Shown in pieces: positions 1 to 8,081 of a stretch of DNA of 64,000 bases. How positions within the stretch are numbered: position 1 is the first letter of the stretch; each line of letters begins with the position of its first letter. Below the pieces are notes generated by a model. The model was not told the origin of the DNA. It ran no database searches and saw only the letters and a program-made list of their open reading frames with translations. The DNA is from Mycobacterium sp. 852002-51961_SCH5331710 (GTDB lineage Bacteria > Actinomycetota > Actinomycetes > Mycobacteriales > Mycobacteriaceae), in the NCBI RefSeq assembly GCF_001665535.1, contig NZ_LZSQ01000131.1, forward strand, positions 55,453-119,452, written 5' to 3'. Position numbers and translations under genes: made by a program.

Positions 1-39
1 ACCCCACGCACCGGCCCCCATCACCGCCGCTTCCACCAC
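1..39 (-). CDS. Glycerol-3-phosphate dehydrogenase (GpsA/GpdA2), N-terminal fragment
   Basis: Only the first dozen or so codons are inside the window. Read leftwards they give a peptide ending in AVMGAGAWG, the start of the Rossmann nucleotide-binding motif of NAD(P)-dependent glycerol-3-phosphate dehydrogenase. A GAAGG ribosome-binding sequence lies just upstream of two consecutive GTG codons (start at 39 or 36). In M. tuberculosis gpdA2 (Rv2982c) sits in this position, divergent from fbiD. The call rests on nine residues plus synteny, so the family is likely but not certain. Confidence 0.6.
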   Translation of the reverse strand, partial: MVEAAVMGAGAWG

Positions 40-83
40 GCCTTCAGGGTAACGCGCGCGACAGTGCTGGCAGGATGACGCAT

Positions 84-728
84 ATGAGCGGATCACCGGA
101 TGCCGACATCGGGTTGGTGATCGCCGTAAAACGACTCGCAGCGGCCAAGACCCGGTTGGCGCCCGTCTTCTCCGCGAGCACCCGCGAAAAGGTCGTGCTG
201 GCGATGCTGATCGACACGATCACCGCCGCGTCCGCGGTCGCGGCGGTGCGCTCGATCACCGTCGTCACACCGGATGAGGGTGCCGCCGAGGCGGCGGACC
301 GGCTCGGGGCCCGAGTGCTCACCGACCCCACCCCCGACGGCCACCGCGATCCGTTGAACAACGCAATCGCCGCGGCCGAAGCCGAGGTTCGGCGTGAGAC
401 AGCGAACGTCGTTGTGTTGCAAGGTGATTTACCCGCTCTGCAGACCCATGAGCTGGCGGCGGCGGTCGCCGACGCCCGCCGACACCCGCGAAGTTTTGTC
501 GGCGACCGGCACGGCACCGGCACGTCGGCGTTGTTCGCCTTCGGGGTCGCGCTGAACCCGCAGTTCGGCGCGGACTCCGCGCAACGGCACCGCAGTTCCG
601 GTGCGCTCGAGCTCACCGGGGCGTGGCCCGGGCTGCGCTGCGACATCGACACACCCGATGACCTGCTGGTTGCGCGCCGGCTCGGTGTCGGTGCCGCAAC
701 GGCGGCGACCATCGCCGCTTCCGGGTGA
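84..728 (+). CDS. fbiD: Phosphoenolpyruvate guanylyltransferase FbiD (CofC family)
   Basis: This is a 214-residue CofC/FbiD nucleotidyltransferase (Rv2983 homologue). In mycobacteria it joins GTP to phosphoenolpyruvate, giving the activated intermediate that FbiA uses to build the side chain of the deazaflavin cofactor F420. Visible features are the N-terminal nucleotide-binding stretch VKRLAAAKTRL (about residues 15-25), QGDLPAL (about 113-119) and the C-terminal DIDTPDDL. I chose the ATG at 84 over the one at 75: a CAGGA ribosome-binding sequence is correctly spaced for 84, the protein then begins MSGSPD as in the family, and the length equals that of the M. tuberculosis protein. It is divergent from the gpsA fragment and is followed by ppk1. 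Confidence 0.92.
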   Translation: MSGSPDADIGLVIAVKRLAAAKTRLAPVFSASTREKVVLAMLIDTITAASAVAAVRSITVVTPDEGAAEAADRLGARVLTDPTPDGHRDPLNNAIAAAEAEVRRETANVVVLQGDLPALQTHELAAAVADARRHPRSFVGDRHGTGTSALFAFGVALNPQFGADSAQRHRSSGALELTGAWPGLRCDIDTPDDLLVARRLGVGAATAATIAASG

Positions 729-781
729 ACAGTTCGTAGCGCGCTGGCACGAAGGCCGTTGTATGGGGGATCATCTGAGGC

Positions 782-2971
782 ATGACCAAAGCCGGGATCG
801 AGGTTCGCGACAACGACAGCGAACCGACCGCTGCGAGCATCCGGCCGATGCCGTCGGACTCGGGCGACTCGGCGCCAGAGGCGCCTCCGGCTGCCACGGC
901 GCCCGCGGTCGAGAACGCGCTGCCCGAAGATCGTTACCTGAACCGTGAACTGAGCTGGCTCGACTTCAACGCCCGGGTGCTGGCGCTGGCCGCCGATCCG
1001 TCGCTGCCGCTGCTCGAACGCGCGAAGTTCCTCGCGATCTTCGCCTCGAATCTCGACGAGTTCTACATGGTCCGCGTCGCCGGGCTGAAGCGGCGCGACG
1101 AGATGGGGCTCTCGGTGCGCTCCGCCGACAACCTCTCCCCGCGCGAACAGTTGCGTCGCATCAACGAGCGAACTCAACACCTCGCGAACCGTCACGCGCA
1201 CGTGTTCCTCGACTCGGTGCGACCCGCGCTGGCCGACGAGGGCATCGTGATCGTCACTTGGGCCGAACTGGACGAAGCCGAACGCGCCCGGCTGTCCACC
1301 TATTTCCACGAACAGGTGTTCCCGGTCCTGACTCCGCTCGCGGTCGATCCGGCCCACCCGTTCCCGTTTGTGAGTGGGCTCAGCCTGAACCTCGCGATCA
1401 CCGTCAAACACCCCGATGACGGCGGGCAGCACTTCGCCCGAGTCAAGGTGCCGGACAACGTCGAACGATTCGTCGAACTGGCCGTGCGCGAGGGTGATGC
1501 GAAGATCGTGCGTTTCCTTCCGATGGAGGAGCTGATCGCGGCGTTCCTTCATGTGCTGTTCCCGGGGCTGGAGATCGTCGAGCATCACGCCTTCCGCATC
1601 ACGCGCAACGCCGATTTCGAGGTCGAAGAGGACCGCGACGAAGACCTGTTGCAGGCCCTCGAGCGCGAACTCGCGCGGCGCCGATTCGGTTCACCGGTGC
1701 GGTTGGAAGTCTCCGACGACATGACCGAGAGCATGCTCGAGTTGCTGCTGCGCGAGCTCGACGTCGCGCCCGGTGACGTCATCGAGGTGCCCGGCCTGCT
1801 CGATCTGTCCTCGCTCTGGCAGATCTACGATCTCGATCGCCCCGGGCTCAAGGATCGGCCGTTCGTGCCTGCGACACCGCCGGCGTTCGGCGAGCGGGAG
1901 ACGCCGAAGAGCATCTTCTCGACGCTGCGTGACGGCGACGTGCTGGTGCACCACCCGTACGACTCGTTCTCCACCACCGTGCAGCGGTTCATCGAACAGG
2001 CCGCGGCGGACCCGAACGTGCTGGCGATCAAGCAGACGCTGTACCGCACGTCGGGTGACTCCCCAATCGTGAACGCGCTCATCGACGCTGCGGCCGCGGG
2101 TAAGCAGGTTGTCGCGCTCGTCGAAATCAAGGCGCGGTTCGACGAACAGGCCAACATCCAATGGGCGCGCGCGCTGGAGCGTGCAGGCGTGCACGTGGTG
2201 TACGGGCTCATCGGGCTCAAGACCCATTGCAAGACGTGTCTGGTGGTGCGCCGGGAGGGCTCACTGATCCGGCGTTACTGCCACATCGGCACCGGGAACT
2301 ACAACCCGAAAACCGCGCGCCTGTACGAAGACATCGGGTTGTTGACAGCCGCGCCCGACATCGGTGCGGACCTCACCGACCTGTTCAACTCGTTGACCGG
2401 CTACTCGCGCAAGGACTCGTACCGTAACCTTCTGGTGGCGCCCCAGGGTGTCCGCAGGGGCATCATCGACCGCATCGAACGCGAGATCGCCGCCACCCGT
2501 GACGGCGCCGACGGGCGGATCAGGCTGAAAGCCAACGCGTTGGTGGACGAGCAGGTCATCGACGCGCTCTACCGTGCATCGCAGGCCGGTGTGCGGGTGG
2601 AGGTGGTGGTCCGGGGCATCTGTGCGCTACGCCCCCACGCCCCTGGGTATTCGGACAACATCGTCGTCCGCTCGATCCTCGGCAGGTTCCTCGAACATTC
2701 ACGGATCATCCATTTCCGTGGCATCGACGAATTCTGGATCGGCAGCGCCGACATGATGCACCGCAATCTCGATCGGCGCGTCGAGGTGATGGCCGAAGTC
2801 AAGGATCCGCGACTGAAGGCAGAACTCCATGAGATCTTCGAGTCGGCGATGGACCCGGCGACCCGGTGTTGGGAGTTGGGCGTCGACGGTAAGTGGATGG
2901 CCTCGCCGCAGGAGGGGCAGACGGTTCGCGATCACCAGGTCTCGTTGATGGAACGCCACCGGCAGCGATGA
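782..2971 (+). CDS. ppk1: Polyphosphate kinase 1
   Basis: This 729-residue protein is a full-length RNA-degradosome-type polyphosphate kinase (Rv2984 homologue). It reversibly moves the gamma-phosphate of ATP onto a polyphosphate chain, which mycobacteria use as a phosphate store and stress signal. The conserved core begins near residue 51 at DRYLNRELSWLDFN. Two active-site histidines appear in IGLKTHCKT (about 480) and YCHIGTGNYN (about 500). The C-terminus ends in DHQVSLMER, as in the family. The first 50 residues are an acidic, Ala/Pro-rich extension that varies between species. It follows fbiD by about 50 bp and precedes mutT1 on the same strand. Confidence 0.96.
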   Translation: MTKAGIEVRDNDSEPTAASIRPMPSDSGDSAPEAPPAATAPAVENALPEDRYLNRELSWLDFNARVLALAADPSLPLLERAKFLAIFASNLDEFYMVRVAGLKRRDEMGLSVRSADNLSPREQLRRINERTQHLANRHAHVFLDSVRPALADEGIVIVTWAELDEAERARLSTYFHEQVFPVLTPLAVDPAHPFPFVSGLSLNLAITVKHPDDGGQHFARVKVPDNVERFVELAVREGDAKIVRFLPMEELIAAFLHVLFPGLEIVEHHAFRITRNADFEVEEDRDEDLLQALERELARRRFGSPVRLEVSDDMTESMLELLLRELDVAPGDVIEVPGLLDLSSLWQIYDLDRPGLKDRPFVPATPPAFGERETPKSIFSTLRDGDVLVHHPYDSFSTTVQRFIEQAAADPNVLAIKQTLYRTSGDSPIVNALIDAAAAGKQVVALVEIKARFDEQANIQWARALERAGVHVVYGLIGLKTHCKTCLVVRREGSLIRRYCHIGTGNYNPKTARLYEDIGLLTAAPDIGADLTDLFNSLTGYSRKDSYRNLLVAPQGVRRGIIDRIEREIAATRDGADGRIRLKANALVDEQVIDALYRASQAGVRVEVVVRGICALRPHAPGYSDNIVVRSILGRFLEHSRIIHFRGIDEFWIGSADMMHRNLDRRVEVMAEVKDPRLKAELHEIFESAMDPATRCWELGVDGKWMASPQEGQTVRDHQVSLMERHRQR

Positions 2972-3039
2972 CGGATCTCCACAGCGACCGAATTGCCGAA
3001 AAGGGCCGTGGGTGCCCGGAATGATCTGCAGGAGTTGAG

Positions 3040-3963
3040 TTGCCGAAGCGGACATCCGAGACCGGCTCCGATGTGAGGACGATCCTGGCCGCGGGGGCGG
3101 TGCTGTGGCGTCCGAACGGTCAGCCCGATGCGCCCGAGGTCGCGCTGATCCACCGTCCTCGCTACGACGACTGGTCGCTGCCGAAGGGGAAGGTGGACCC
3201 CGGTGAGACCGAGCCCGTCGCGGCCGTCCGTGAGGTGTGCGAAGAAACCGGGTACGCCGCGCATCTCGGTCGGCGGCTCGCGTCGGTGAGCTATCCCGTC
3301 GAGCAGGGTAAGAAGAAGGTCCGCTACTGGGCGGCCCGCCAGATCCGCGGCGAATTTCGCCCGAACGACGAGGTCGACGAACTCAAGTGGTTACCCGTTC
3401 CGGCGGCCATCAAACAGCTGGACTACCCCCAGGACCGAAAGGTCCTGCGCCGCTTTGCGAAGAATCCGGCCGATACCAAGACGGTGCTGATCGTCCGTCA
3501 TGCCACTGCGGGCAGCAAGTCGCGGTTCAAGGGCGACGACCGCGAACGGCCGTTGGACAAGAACGGGCGCGCGCAGGCGCAATCTCTCGTCGGCTTGTTG
3601 CTCGCCTTCGGCGCCGACCATCTATTCGCCGCCGACAGGGTGCGCTGCGTCTCGACATTGGAACCGTTGGCCGCCGAGCTCGGCGCGGCCATTCTTCGCG
3701 ACGAGCTGTTGACCGAGGAGTCCTACGCCGACAATCGCAAAGCGGCCCGGCAACGCTTCCTCGAGATCGCCGACACCCCAGGCACACCGGTGATCTGCAC
3801 CCAGGGGAAGGTGATTCCCGACCTCATCGAGTGGTGGTGCGAGCGCGACAACGTGCGGCCCGACAAGTCGCGCAACCGCAAGGGGAGCACCTGGGTGCTG
3901 TCGCTGGCCGACGGCCAACTGATCGCGGCCGACCACATGGGCAGCCCCCTCGCCGTAAAGTGA
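3040..3963 (+). CDS. mutT1: Nudix hydrolase MutT1 fused to a histidine-phosphatase domain
   Basis: This 307-residue two-domain protein (Rv2985 homologue) cleans oxidised nucleotides such as 8-oxo-dGTP and hydrolyses diadenosine polyphosphates. The Nudix box spans about residues 50-72 (GKVDPGETEP followed by REVCEETGY). The C-terminal histidine-phosphatase-like domain starts at VRHATAGSK (about 151), so the usual RHG reads RHA, as in SixA-type phosphatases. The start is a TTG at 3040, with GGAG five bases upstream; a second TTG lies at 3035. The gene ends in convergence with hupB, with two hairpins between them. Confidence 0.9.
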   Translation: MPKRTSETGSDVRTILAAGAVLWRPNGQPDAPEVALIHRPRYDDWSLPKGKVDPGETEPVAAVREVCEETGYAAHLGRRLASVSYPVEQGKKKVRYWAARQIRGEFRPNDEVDELKWLPVPAAIKQLDYPQDRKVLRRFAKNPADTKTVLIVRHATAGSKSRFKGDDRERPLDKNGRAQAQSLVGLLLAFGADHLFAADRVRCVSTLEPLAAELGAAILRDELLTEESYADNRKAARQRFLEIADTPGTPVICTQGKVIPDLIEWWCERDNVRPDKSRNRKGSTWVLSLADGQLIAADHMGSPLAVK

Positions 3964-3985
3964 CGCCCACCTGTTGAATACAAAA

Positions 3986-4008
3986 TTCGGGCCGGTGCGG
4001 GCCCGGAA
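3986..4008. terminator. GC-rich hairpin between mutT1 and hupB
   Basis: The arms TTCGGGCC and GGCCCGGAA pair with one bulged base. Read on the minus strand the hairpin is followed by TTTTG, so it would work best as a second, back-up terminator for hupB. It may also end mutT1 transcripts, although the plus-strand side has no clear U-run. Confidence 0.45.
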
Positions 4009-4049
4009 AGATTGAGCCGTAGATGTTTTGGGCGGCCGAAAACGCGAAA

Positions 4050-4078
4050 ACGCCGTGGGTCGCGAGGACCCACGGCGT
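4050..4078 (-). terminator. Intrinsic terminator of hupB
   Basis: A perfect 12-bp inverted repeat (ACGCCGTGGGTC and its complement) with a 5-base loop lies 12 bases beyond the hupB stop codon. On the minus strand it is followed by TTTTCGCGTTTT. This is one of the clearest Rho-independent terminators in the window. Confidence 0.8.
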
Positions 4079-4090
4079 CTCCGGTTGAAA

Positions 4091-4714
4091 CTACTTGCGG
4101 CCGCGCTTGGCCGGCGCCTTGCGGGCCGGAGCCTTCTTCGCGGTCTTCTTGGCTGCCGTCCGCTTGGTCGCGGCCTTCTTGGCCGGGGCCTTCTTCGCGG
4201 CGGACTTCTTGGCCGGCGCCTTCTTGGCGGCGGTCTTCTTGGCTGCCGTCCGCTTGGTCGCGGCCTTCTTGGCCGGTGACTTCTTGGCGGCGGTCTTCTT
4301 GGCTGCCGTCCGCTTGGTCGCGGCCTTCTTCGCAGGTGCCTTCTTCGCGGCCTTCTTCGCGGTCTTCTTGGCCGCCTTGCGGGCACCTCCCGCCGTTGCG
4401 CCTCTCTTCACTGCTGGTCCTTCCGCCGGGAGGCGCTGTGCGCCAGAGACAACCGCTTTGAACTGAGCGCCGGGCCGGAATGCCGGCACGGACGTGGGCT
4501 TGACTTTCACGGTCTCGCCGGTGCGCGGGTTACGCGCGACGCGGGCGGCGCGGCGGCGCTGTTCGAAAACGCCGAAGCCGGTAATGGTGACGCTGTCACC
4601 CTTGTGAACCGCACGCACGATGGTGTCAACGACGTTCTCCACCGCGTCGGTCGCCGTCCGGCGATCGGTATTGAGCTTCGTCGTAAGTACGTCGATGAGC
4701 TCTGCTTTGTTCAT
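4091..4714 (-). CDS. hupB: Nucleoid-associated protein HupB (HU with histone-like tail)
   Basis: This 207-residue protein is the mycobacterial HU (Rv2986c homologue). It compacts DNA, and in mycobacteria it is also linked to iron handling and drug tolerance. Residues 1 to about 95 form the HU fold (MNKAELIDVLTTKL, then GFGVFEQR and ARNPRTGE). The rest is a lysine/alanine tail of PAKK, AAKK and KRTAAKK units resembling histone H1. The ATG at 4714 is preceded by GGAGG six bases upstream; another ATG at 4718 is out of frame. The tail contains near-identical DNA repeats, described separately. Confidence 0.96.
   Translation of the reverse strand: MNKAELIDVLTTKLNTDRRTATDAVENVVDTIVRAVHKGDSVTITGFGVFEQRRRAARVARNPRTGETVKVKPTSVPAFRPGAQFKAVVSGAQRLPAEGPAVKRGATAGGARKAAKKTAKKAAKKAPAKKAATKRTAAKKTAAKKSPAKKAATKRTAAKKTAAKKAPAKKSAAKKAPAKKAATKRTAAKKTAKKAPARKAPAKRGRK
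4141..4330 (-). repeat. Tandem-like repeats in the hupB tail
   Basis: A stretch of about 40 bases coding for KKAATKRTAAKKTA occurs three times at the DNA level, at 4141, 4231 and 4291 (offsets 90 and 60 bases). Such identity could allow slippage or recombination that changes the number of lysine-rich units. Confidence 0.8.
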
Positions 4715-4762
4715 GCATAACCTCCGAGAAACCAGTGGCCCTCATTGGACCGACTAGAGGAC

Positions 4763-4792
4763 ACGGTAAACCCATTCCCCATTGATTTCCAA
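4763..4792 (-). promoter_or_regulatory. Candidate SigA-type promoter of hupB
   Basis: TTGGAA (4787-4792) and TACCGT (4763-4768) are separated by 18 bases on the minus strand, about 50 bases upstream of the hupB start. The -10 fits the mycobacterial TANNNT pattern. The rest of the 190-base gap toward leuD contains GC-rich hairpins near 4855-4900, which may end leuD transcription. Confidence 0.45.
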
Positions 4793-4905
4793 GAGCCACG
4801 CGCAGTTTCAAGCGACGTCAGCGAACTTTCTTGCCCCCCTTGACCTCCAGAGGGGACCCCCGAGAACCGGGGTCAGAGGCGGTGATTTGGGCTCACCGGC
4901 GGCCT

Positions 4906-5502
4906 TTATCCGGTCGGCAGAGTCCGGGGTTTCCAGTCCGGCCTACGCGCTTCATAAGCTTCGATATCGTCGCATTTGCGCAGCGTAAGGCCTATATCGT
5001 CGAGCCCTTCCAGCAATCTCCAAGCCGTATAGTCGTCAATTCTGAACGGCACCATGACCGTTCCGGCGACTATGGTCCGATCTTGAAGATTCACAGTGAT
5101 TTCCAGGCCTGGCTGCTCCTCGATGAGCTTCCATAAAATTTCCACATCATCTTGCGGAATTTCGGCCGCCAGAAGCCCGGCCTTGCCCGCATTGCCCCGA
5201 AAGATGTCGGCGAAGCGGGACGAGATGACGACCCGGAAGCCGTAATCCATAAGTGCCCACACGGCATGTTCGCGTGAAGAACCGGTGCCGAAATCGGGGC
5301 CGGCGACCAATACCGAACCCTTGTCGAAGGGCGGCAGGTTCAAAACGAACGACGGGTCGTTGCGCCAGGCGGCGAACAAACCGTCCTCGAAACCCGTTCG
5401 TGTAACTCGCTTCAGGTAGACGGCCGGGATGATCTGGTCGGTGTCGACATTGGATCGGCGCAGGGGAACGCCGATGCCGGTGTGGGTGTGGAAAGCCTGC
5501 AT
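4906..5502 (-). CDS. leuD: 3-isopropylmalate dehydratase small subunit
   Basis: This 198-residue small subunit pairs with LeuC to isomerise 2-isopropylmalate to 3-isopropylmalate in leucine synthesis (Rv2987c homologue). Family signatures are SNVDTDQIIPAVYLK near residue 18 and the substrate-loop motif FGTGSSREHAVWAL near 72. The gene starts 15 bases after leuC ends, so the two form an operon. The length is normal for the family. Confidence 0.95.
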   Translation of the reverse strand: MQAFHTHTGIGVPLRRSNVDTDQIIPAVYLKRVTRTGFEDGLFAAWRNDPSFVLNLPPFDKGSVLVAGPDFGTGSSREHAVWALMDYGFRVVISSRFADIFRGNAGKAGLLAAEIPQDDVEILWKLIEEQPGLEITVNLQDRTIVAGTVMVPFRIDDYTAWRLLEGLDDIGLTLRKCDDIEAYEARRPDWKPRTLPTG

Positions 5503-5517
5503 GGCTTCTTGCTCCTA

Positions 5518-6978
5518 TCAGTCGGTCAGGTCGGCGGGTGAGGACAGCGTGCCGCGTACCGCGGTGGCCGCCGCGACGGCGGGCGACACCAGATGGGTAC
5601 GGCCACCCTTTCCTTGCCTGCCCTCGAAATTCCGGTTGGAGGTCGACGCGCACCGTTGGCCAGGCGACAGCTGATCGGGGTTCATGCCGAGACACATCGA
5701 ACAACCCGCCTGACGCCACTCCGCACCGGCCGCGGTGAAGATCTCGCCGAGGCCTTCGGATTCGGCCTCCAGCCGCACGCGCATGGACCCCGGCACCACC
5801 AGCATGCGCACCCCGTCGGCGACCTTGCGGCCGCGCAACACATCGGCGACCACCCGCAGATCCTCGATGCGGCCGTTGGTGCACGAGCCGACGAAGACGG
5901 TGTCGACGGCGACGTCCCGCATGGCCGTCCCGGGCCGAAGGTCCATGTAGGCCAATGCCTTTTCGGCCGCCTGGCGCTCGCCCTCATCGAACATCAGTTC
6001 CGGATCGGGAACCGAATCCGACAGCGGCACCCCCTGACCGGGGTTGGTCCCCCACGTGACAAAGGGGCTCAACGTCGAGGCGTCGATGTAGACCTCGGTG
6101 TCGAACTCGGCGCCCTCATCGGTGCGAAGGCGGCGCCATGCGGCGACGGCCTCGTCCCACTGCGCACCTTGCGGAGCGTGCGGACGCCCACGCAGGAACT
6201 CGAACGTGGTCTCGTCGGGGGCCACCATGCCGGCGCGCGCGCCGGCCTCAATGCTCATGTTGCAGATCGTCATCCGGCCCTCCATCGACAGCGATTCGAT
6301 CGCGCTGCCGCGGTATTCGATGACGTGTCCCTGTCCGCCGCCGGTGCCGATCTTCGCGATCACCGCGAGGATGATGTCTTTCGCACTGACCCCGTCGGGC
6401 AGTTCGCCGTCGACGTTGACCGCCATCGTCTTGAACGGCCGCAACGGAAGCGTCTGCGTGGCGAGGACGTGTTCGACCTCCGACGTGCCGATGCCCATCG
6501 CCAGCGCACCGAACGCACCATGCGTCGAGGTATGGCTGTCGCCACACACGACCGTCATACCGGGCTGGGTCAATCCGAGTTGCGGTCCGATGATGTGCAC
6601 GATGCCCTGCTCGGCGTCGCCCATCGGGTGGAGCCGGATACCGAACTCTTCGCAGTTGCGCCGAAGCGTCTCCACTTGTGTGCGCGACACGGGGTCCGCG
6701 ATCGGCTTGTCGATGTCGATCGTCGGCACATTGTGGTCCTCGGTGGCGATCGTCAGATCCGGCCGACGCACCGGACGCCCGGCCAACCGCAGACCGTCGA
6801 ACGCCTGAGGACTGGTCACCTCGTGCACGAGGTGCAAGTCGATGTAGATCAGATCGGGTTCACGCGCCGCGCCTTCGCCACCGCCTTCGACGACGACGTG
6901 ATCGGCCCACACCTTCTCGGCCATCGTGCGTGGCTTGTCGATGCGCTCGCGAGCTGCACCGGAAACATCGGTCGACAT
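5518..6978 (-). CDS. leuC: 3-isopropylmalate dehydratase large subunit
   Basis: This 486-residue protein is the aconitase-type large subunit (Rv2988c homologue). It carries the [4Fe-4S] cluster that acts directly on isopropylmalate. The cluster cysteines are visible in FVGSCTNGR and in GCSMCLGMN. The N-terminal motifs VADPVSRTQ and CGDSHTSTHGAFG are typical. The start is the ATG at 6978. It is divergent from an IclR-type regulator across only 38 bases, so the two promoters must overlap. Confidence 0.95.
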   Translation of the reverse strand: MSTDVSGAARERIDKPRTMAEKVWADHVVVEGGGEGAAREPDLIYIDLHLVHEVTSPQAFDGLRLAGRPVRRPDLTIATEDHNVPTIDIDKPIADPVSRTQVETLRRNCEEFGIRLHPMGDAEQGIVHIIGPQLGLTQPGMTVVCGDSHTSTHGAFGALAMGIGTSEVEHVLATQTLPLRPFKTMAVNVDGELPDGVSAKDIILAVIAKIGTGGGQGHVIEYRGSAIESLSMEGRMTICNMSIEAGARAGMVAPDETTFEFLRGRPHAPQGAQWDEAVAAWRRLRTDEGAEFDTEVYIDASTLSPFVTWGTNPGQGVPLSDSVPDPELMFDEGERQAAEKALAYMDLRPGTAMRDVAVDTVFVGSCTNGRIEDLRVVADVLRGRKVADGVRMLVVPGSMRVRLEAESEGLGEIFTAAGAEWRQAGCSMCLGMNPDQLSPGQRCASTSNRNFEGRQGKGGRTHLVSPAVAAATAVRGTLSSPADLTD

Positions 6979-6984
6979 CTTGAC

Positions 6985-7013
6985 TATCTCACAATCTGGG
7001 ACGTTAGTATCTC
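6985..7013. promoter_or_regulatory. Candidate operator of the leuCD IclR-type regulator
   Basis: TATCTC occurs twice as a direct repeat 23 bp apart (6985 and 7008), and the second copy runs into CTATGAGA at the regulator's own start codon. The motif recurs as a perfect palindrome before the MFS gene at 10433-10447. The short gap between leuC and the regulator holds little else. That the IclR protein binds here is inferred from position. Confidence 0.4.
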
Positions 7014-7016
7014 TCT

Positions 7017-7718
7017 ATGAGACAGGATAGCGGCATCGGCGTATTGGACAAAGCCGTGGGCGTGCTGCACGCGGTCGCCGATTCGCCGTGTGGGCTGGCC
7101 GAGTTGTGCGAGCGCACCGGTCTCCCGCGCGCCACGGCCCACCGCCTCGCCGCGGGCCTGGAAACCCACCGCCTGCTGGCGCGCAACGGCGACGGGCGCT
7201 GGCGGCTCGGACCCGGCCTGACCGAATTGGCCGGACGAATCAGCGATCCGCTCGTGGCCGCCGGGGCCGTGGTGCTGCCCCGATTGCGCGAGATCACCGG
7301 TGAGAGCGTGCAGCTCTACCGACGCGAGGGCACGTCCCGGATCTGTGTGGCGGCGTTGGAACCGCCTGCCGGGCTGCGCGATACGGTGCCGGTCGGCAGC
7401 AGGCTGCCGATGACCGCCGGGTCCGGCGCGAAGGTTCTGCTGGCTTACGCCGACGCTGCGACCCAACAGGCCGTGCTCCCCTCGGCGAAGTTCACCGAGC
7501 GCACGCTCGCCGAGGTCCGCAAGCGCGGTTGGGCGCAGAGCGCTGCCGAACGCGAGCCGGGTGTGGCGAGTGTCTCGGCGCCGGTGCGTGATGGCCGGGG
7601 CGATGTGATCGCTGCGATCTCGGTGTCCGGGCCGATCGACCGAATGGGCCGGCGGCCGGGCGCCCGGTGGGCTGCCGATCTGTTGGCCGCTGCCGAGGCG
7701 CTGACCCGCCGCCTATGA
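7017..7718 (+). CDS. IclR-family regulator, LtbR/NdgR type
   Basis: This 233-residue IclR-family regulator corresponds to Rv2989. It has an N-terminal winged helix (LDKAVGVLHAVADSP, then LPRATAHRLAAGLE at about residues 41-54) and a C-terminal effector domain ending in VSGPIDRMG. In corynebacteria and streptomycetes the regulator in this position (LtbR, NdgR) controls leuCD and other amino-acid genes. Divergent placement on leuC across 38 bases supports the same role here. The ATG at 7017 overlaps the putative operator, which suggests autorepression and perhaps a leaderless or very short leader. Confidence 0.85.
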   Translation: MRQDSGIGVLDKAVGVLHAVADSPCGLAELCERTGLPRATAHRLAAGLETHRLLARNGDGRWRLGPGLTELAGRISDPLVAAGAVVLPRLREITGESVQLYRREGTSRICVAALEPPAGLRDTVPVGSRLPMTAGSGAKVLLAYADAATQQAVLPSAKFTERTLAEVRKRGWAQSAAEREPGVASVSAPVRDGRGDVIAAISVSGPIDRMGRRPGARWAADLLAAAEALTRRL

Positions 7719-7753
7719 GAAGGATGAGCGCATATCGCGCTCCGCGGAATTTG

Positions 7754-7826
7754 TACCCCCGATGGGATTCGAACCCACGCTACCGCCGTGAGAGGGCGGC
7801 GTCCTAGGCCGCTAGACGACGGGGGC
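7754..7826 (-). tRNA. tRNA-Glu (CTC)
   Basis: A 73-base cloverleaf reads GCCCCCG at the 5' acceptor strand and CGGGGGT plus A at the 3' side. The anticodon arm CCGCC-CTCTCAC-GGCGG gives anticodon CTC, decoding GAG. The T arm GTGGGTTCGAATCCCAT is canonical. It is followed by tRNA-Gln and gltX, all on the same strand. Confidence 0.96.
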
Positions 7827-7891
7827 TAGAACTGGTTTCCGGATGGCCAGCATATCTCAGCGAGATTTGTCGGCCTAATCACGGTCATTGG

Positions 7892-7963
7892 CTGGGGTAC
7901 CAGGACTCGAACCTAGAATGGCTGAACCAGAATCAGCTGTGTTGCCAATTACACCATACCCCA
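7892..7963 (-). tRNA. tRNA-Gln (CTG)
   Basis: A 72-base cloverleaf has acceptor strands TGGGGTA and TACCCCA with discriminator G. The anticodon arm GCTGA-TTCTGGT-TCAGC gives CTG, decoding CAG. The U1-A72 pair is characteristic of tRNA-Gln. It lies 65 bases upstream of tRNA-Glu. Confidence 0.96.
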
Positions 7964-8081
7964 AAGGCTTCCCGTAACCGCAGGTCACGGACCCTTTCCG
8001 GTCCCCTCGCTCGGCGGGCGGAACCCGTCGCGCGTAGTACCGGACCGACGTGCAGACTACCAAAGATTTTCGGCCGCTTTT

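Noticed and set aside
44..1588. Long open frame on the minus strand opposite fbiD and ppk1
   Set aside because: It has no family pattern, overlaps two clear genes, and long antisense frames are expected in such G+C-rich DNA. Only its far right end, outside the frame, holds the true gpsA start.
5593..7020. 475-codon frame opposite leuC
   Set aside because: Antisense shadow of leuC; no start signal and no recognisable motif.
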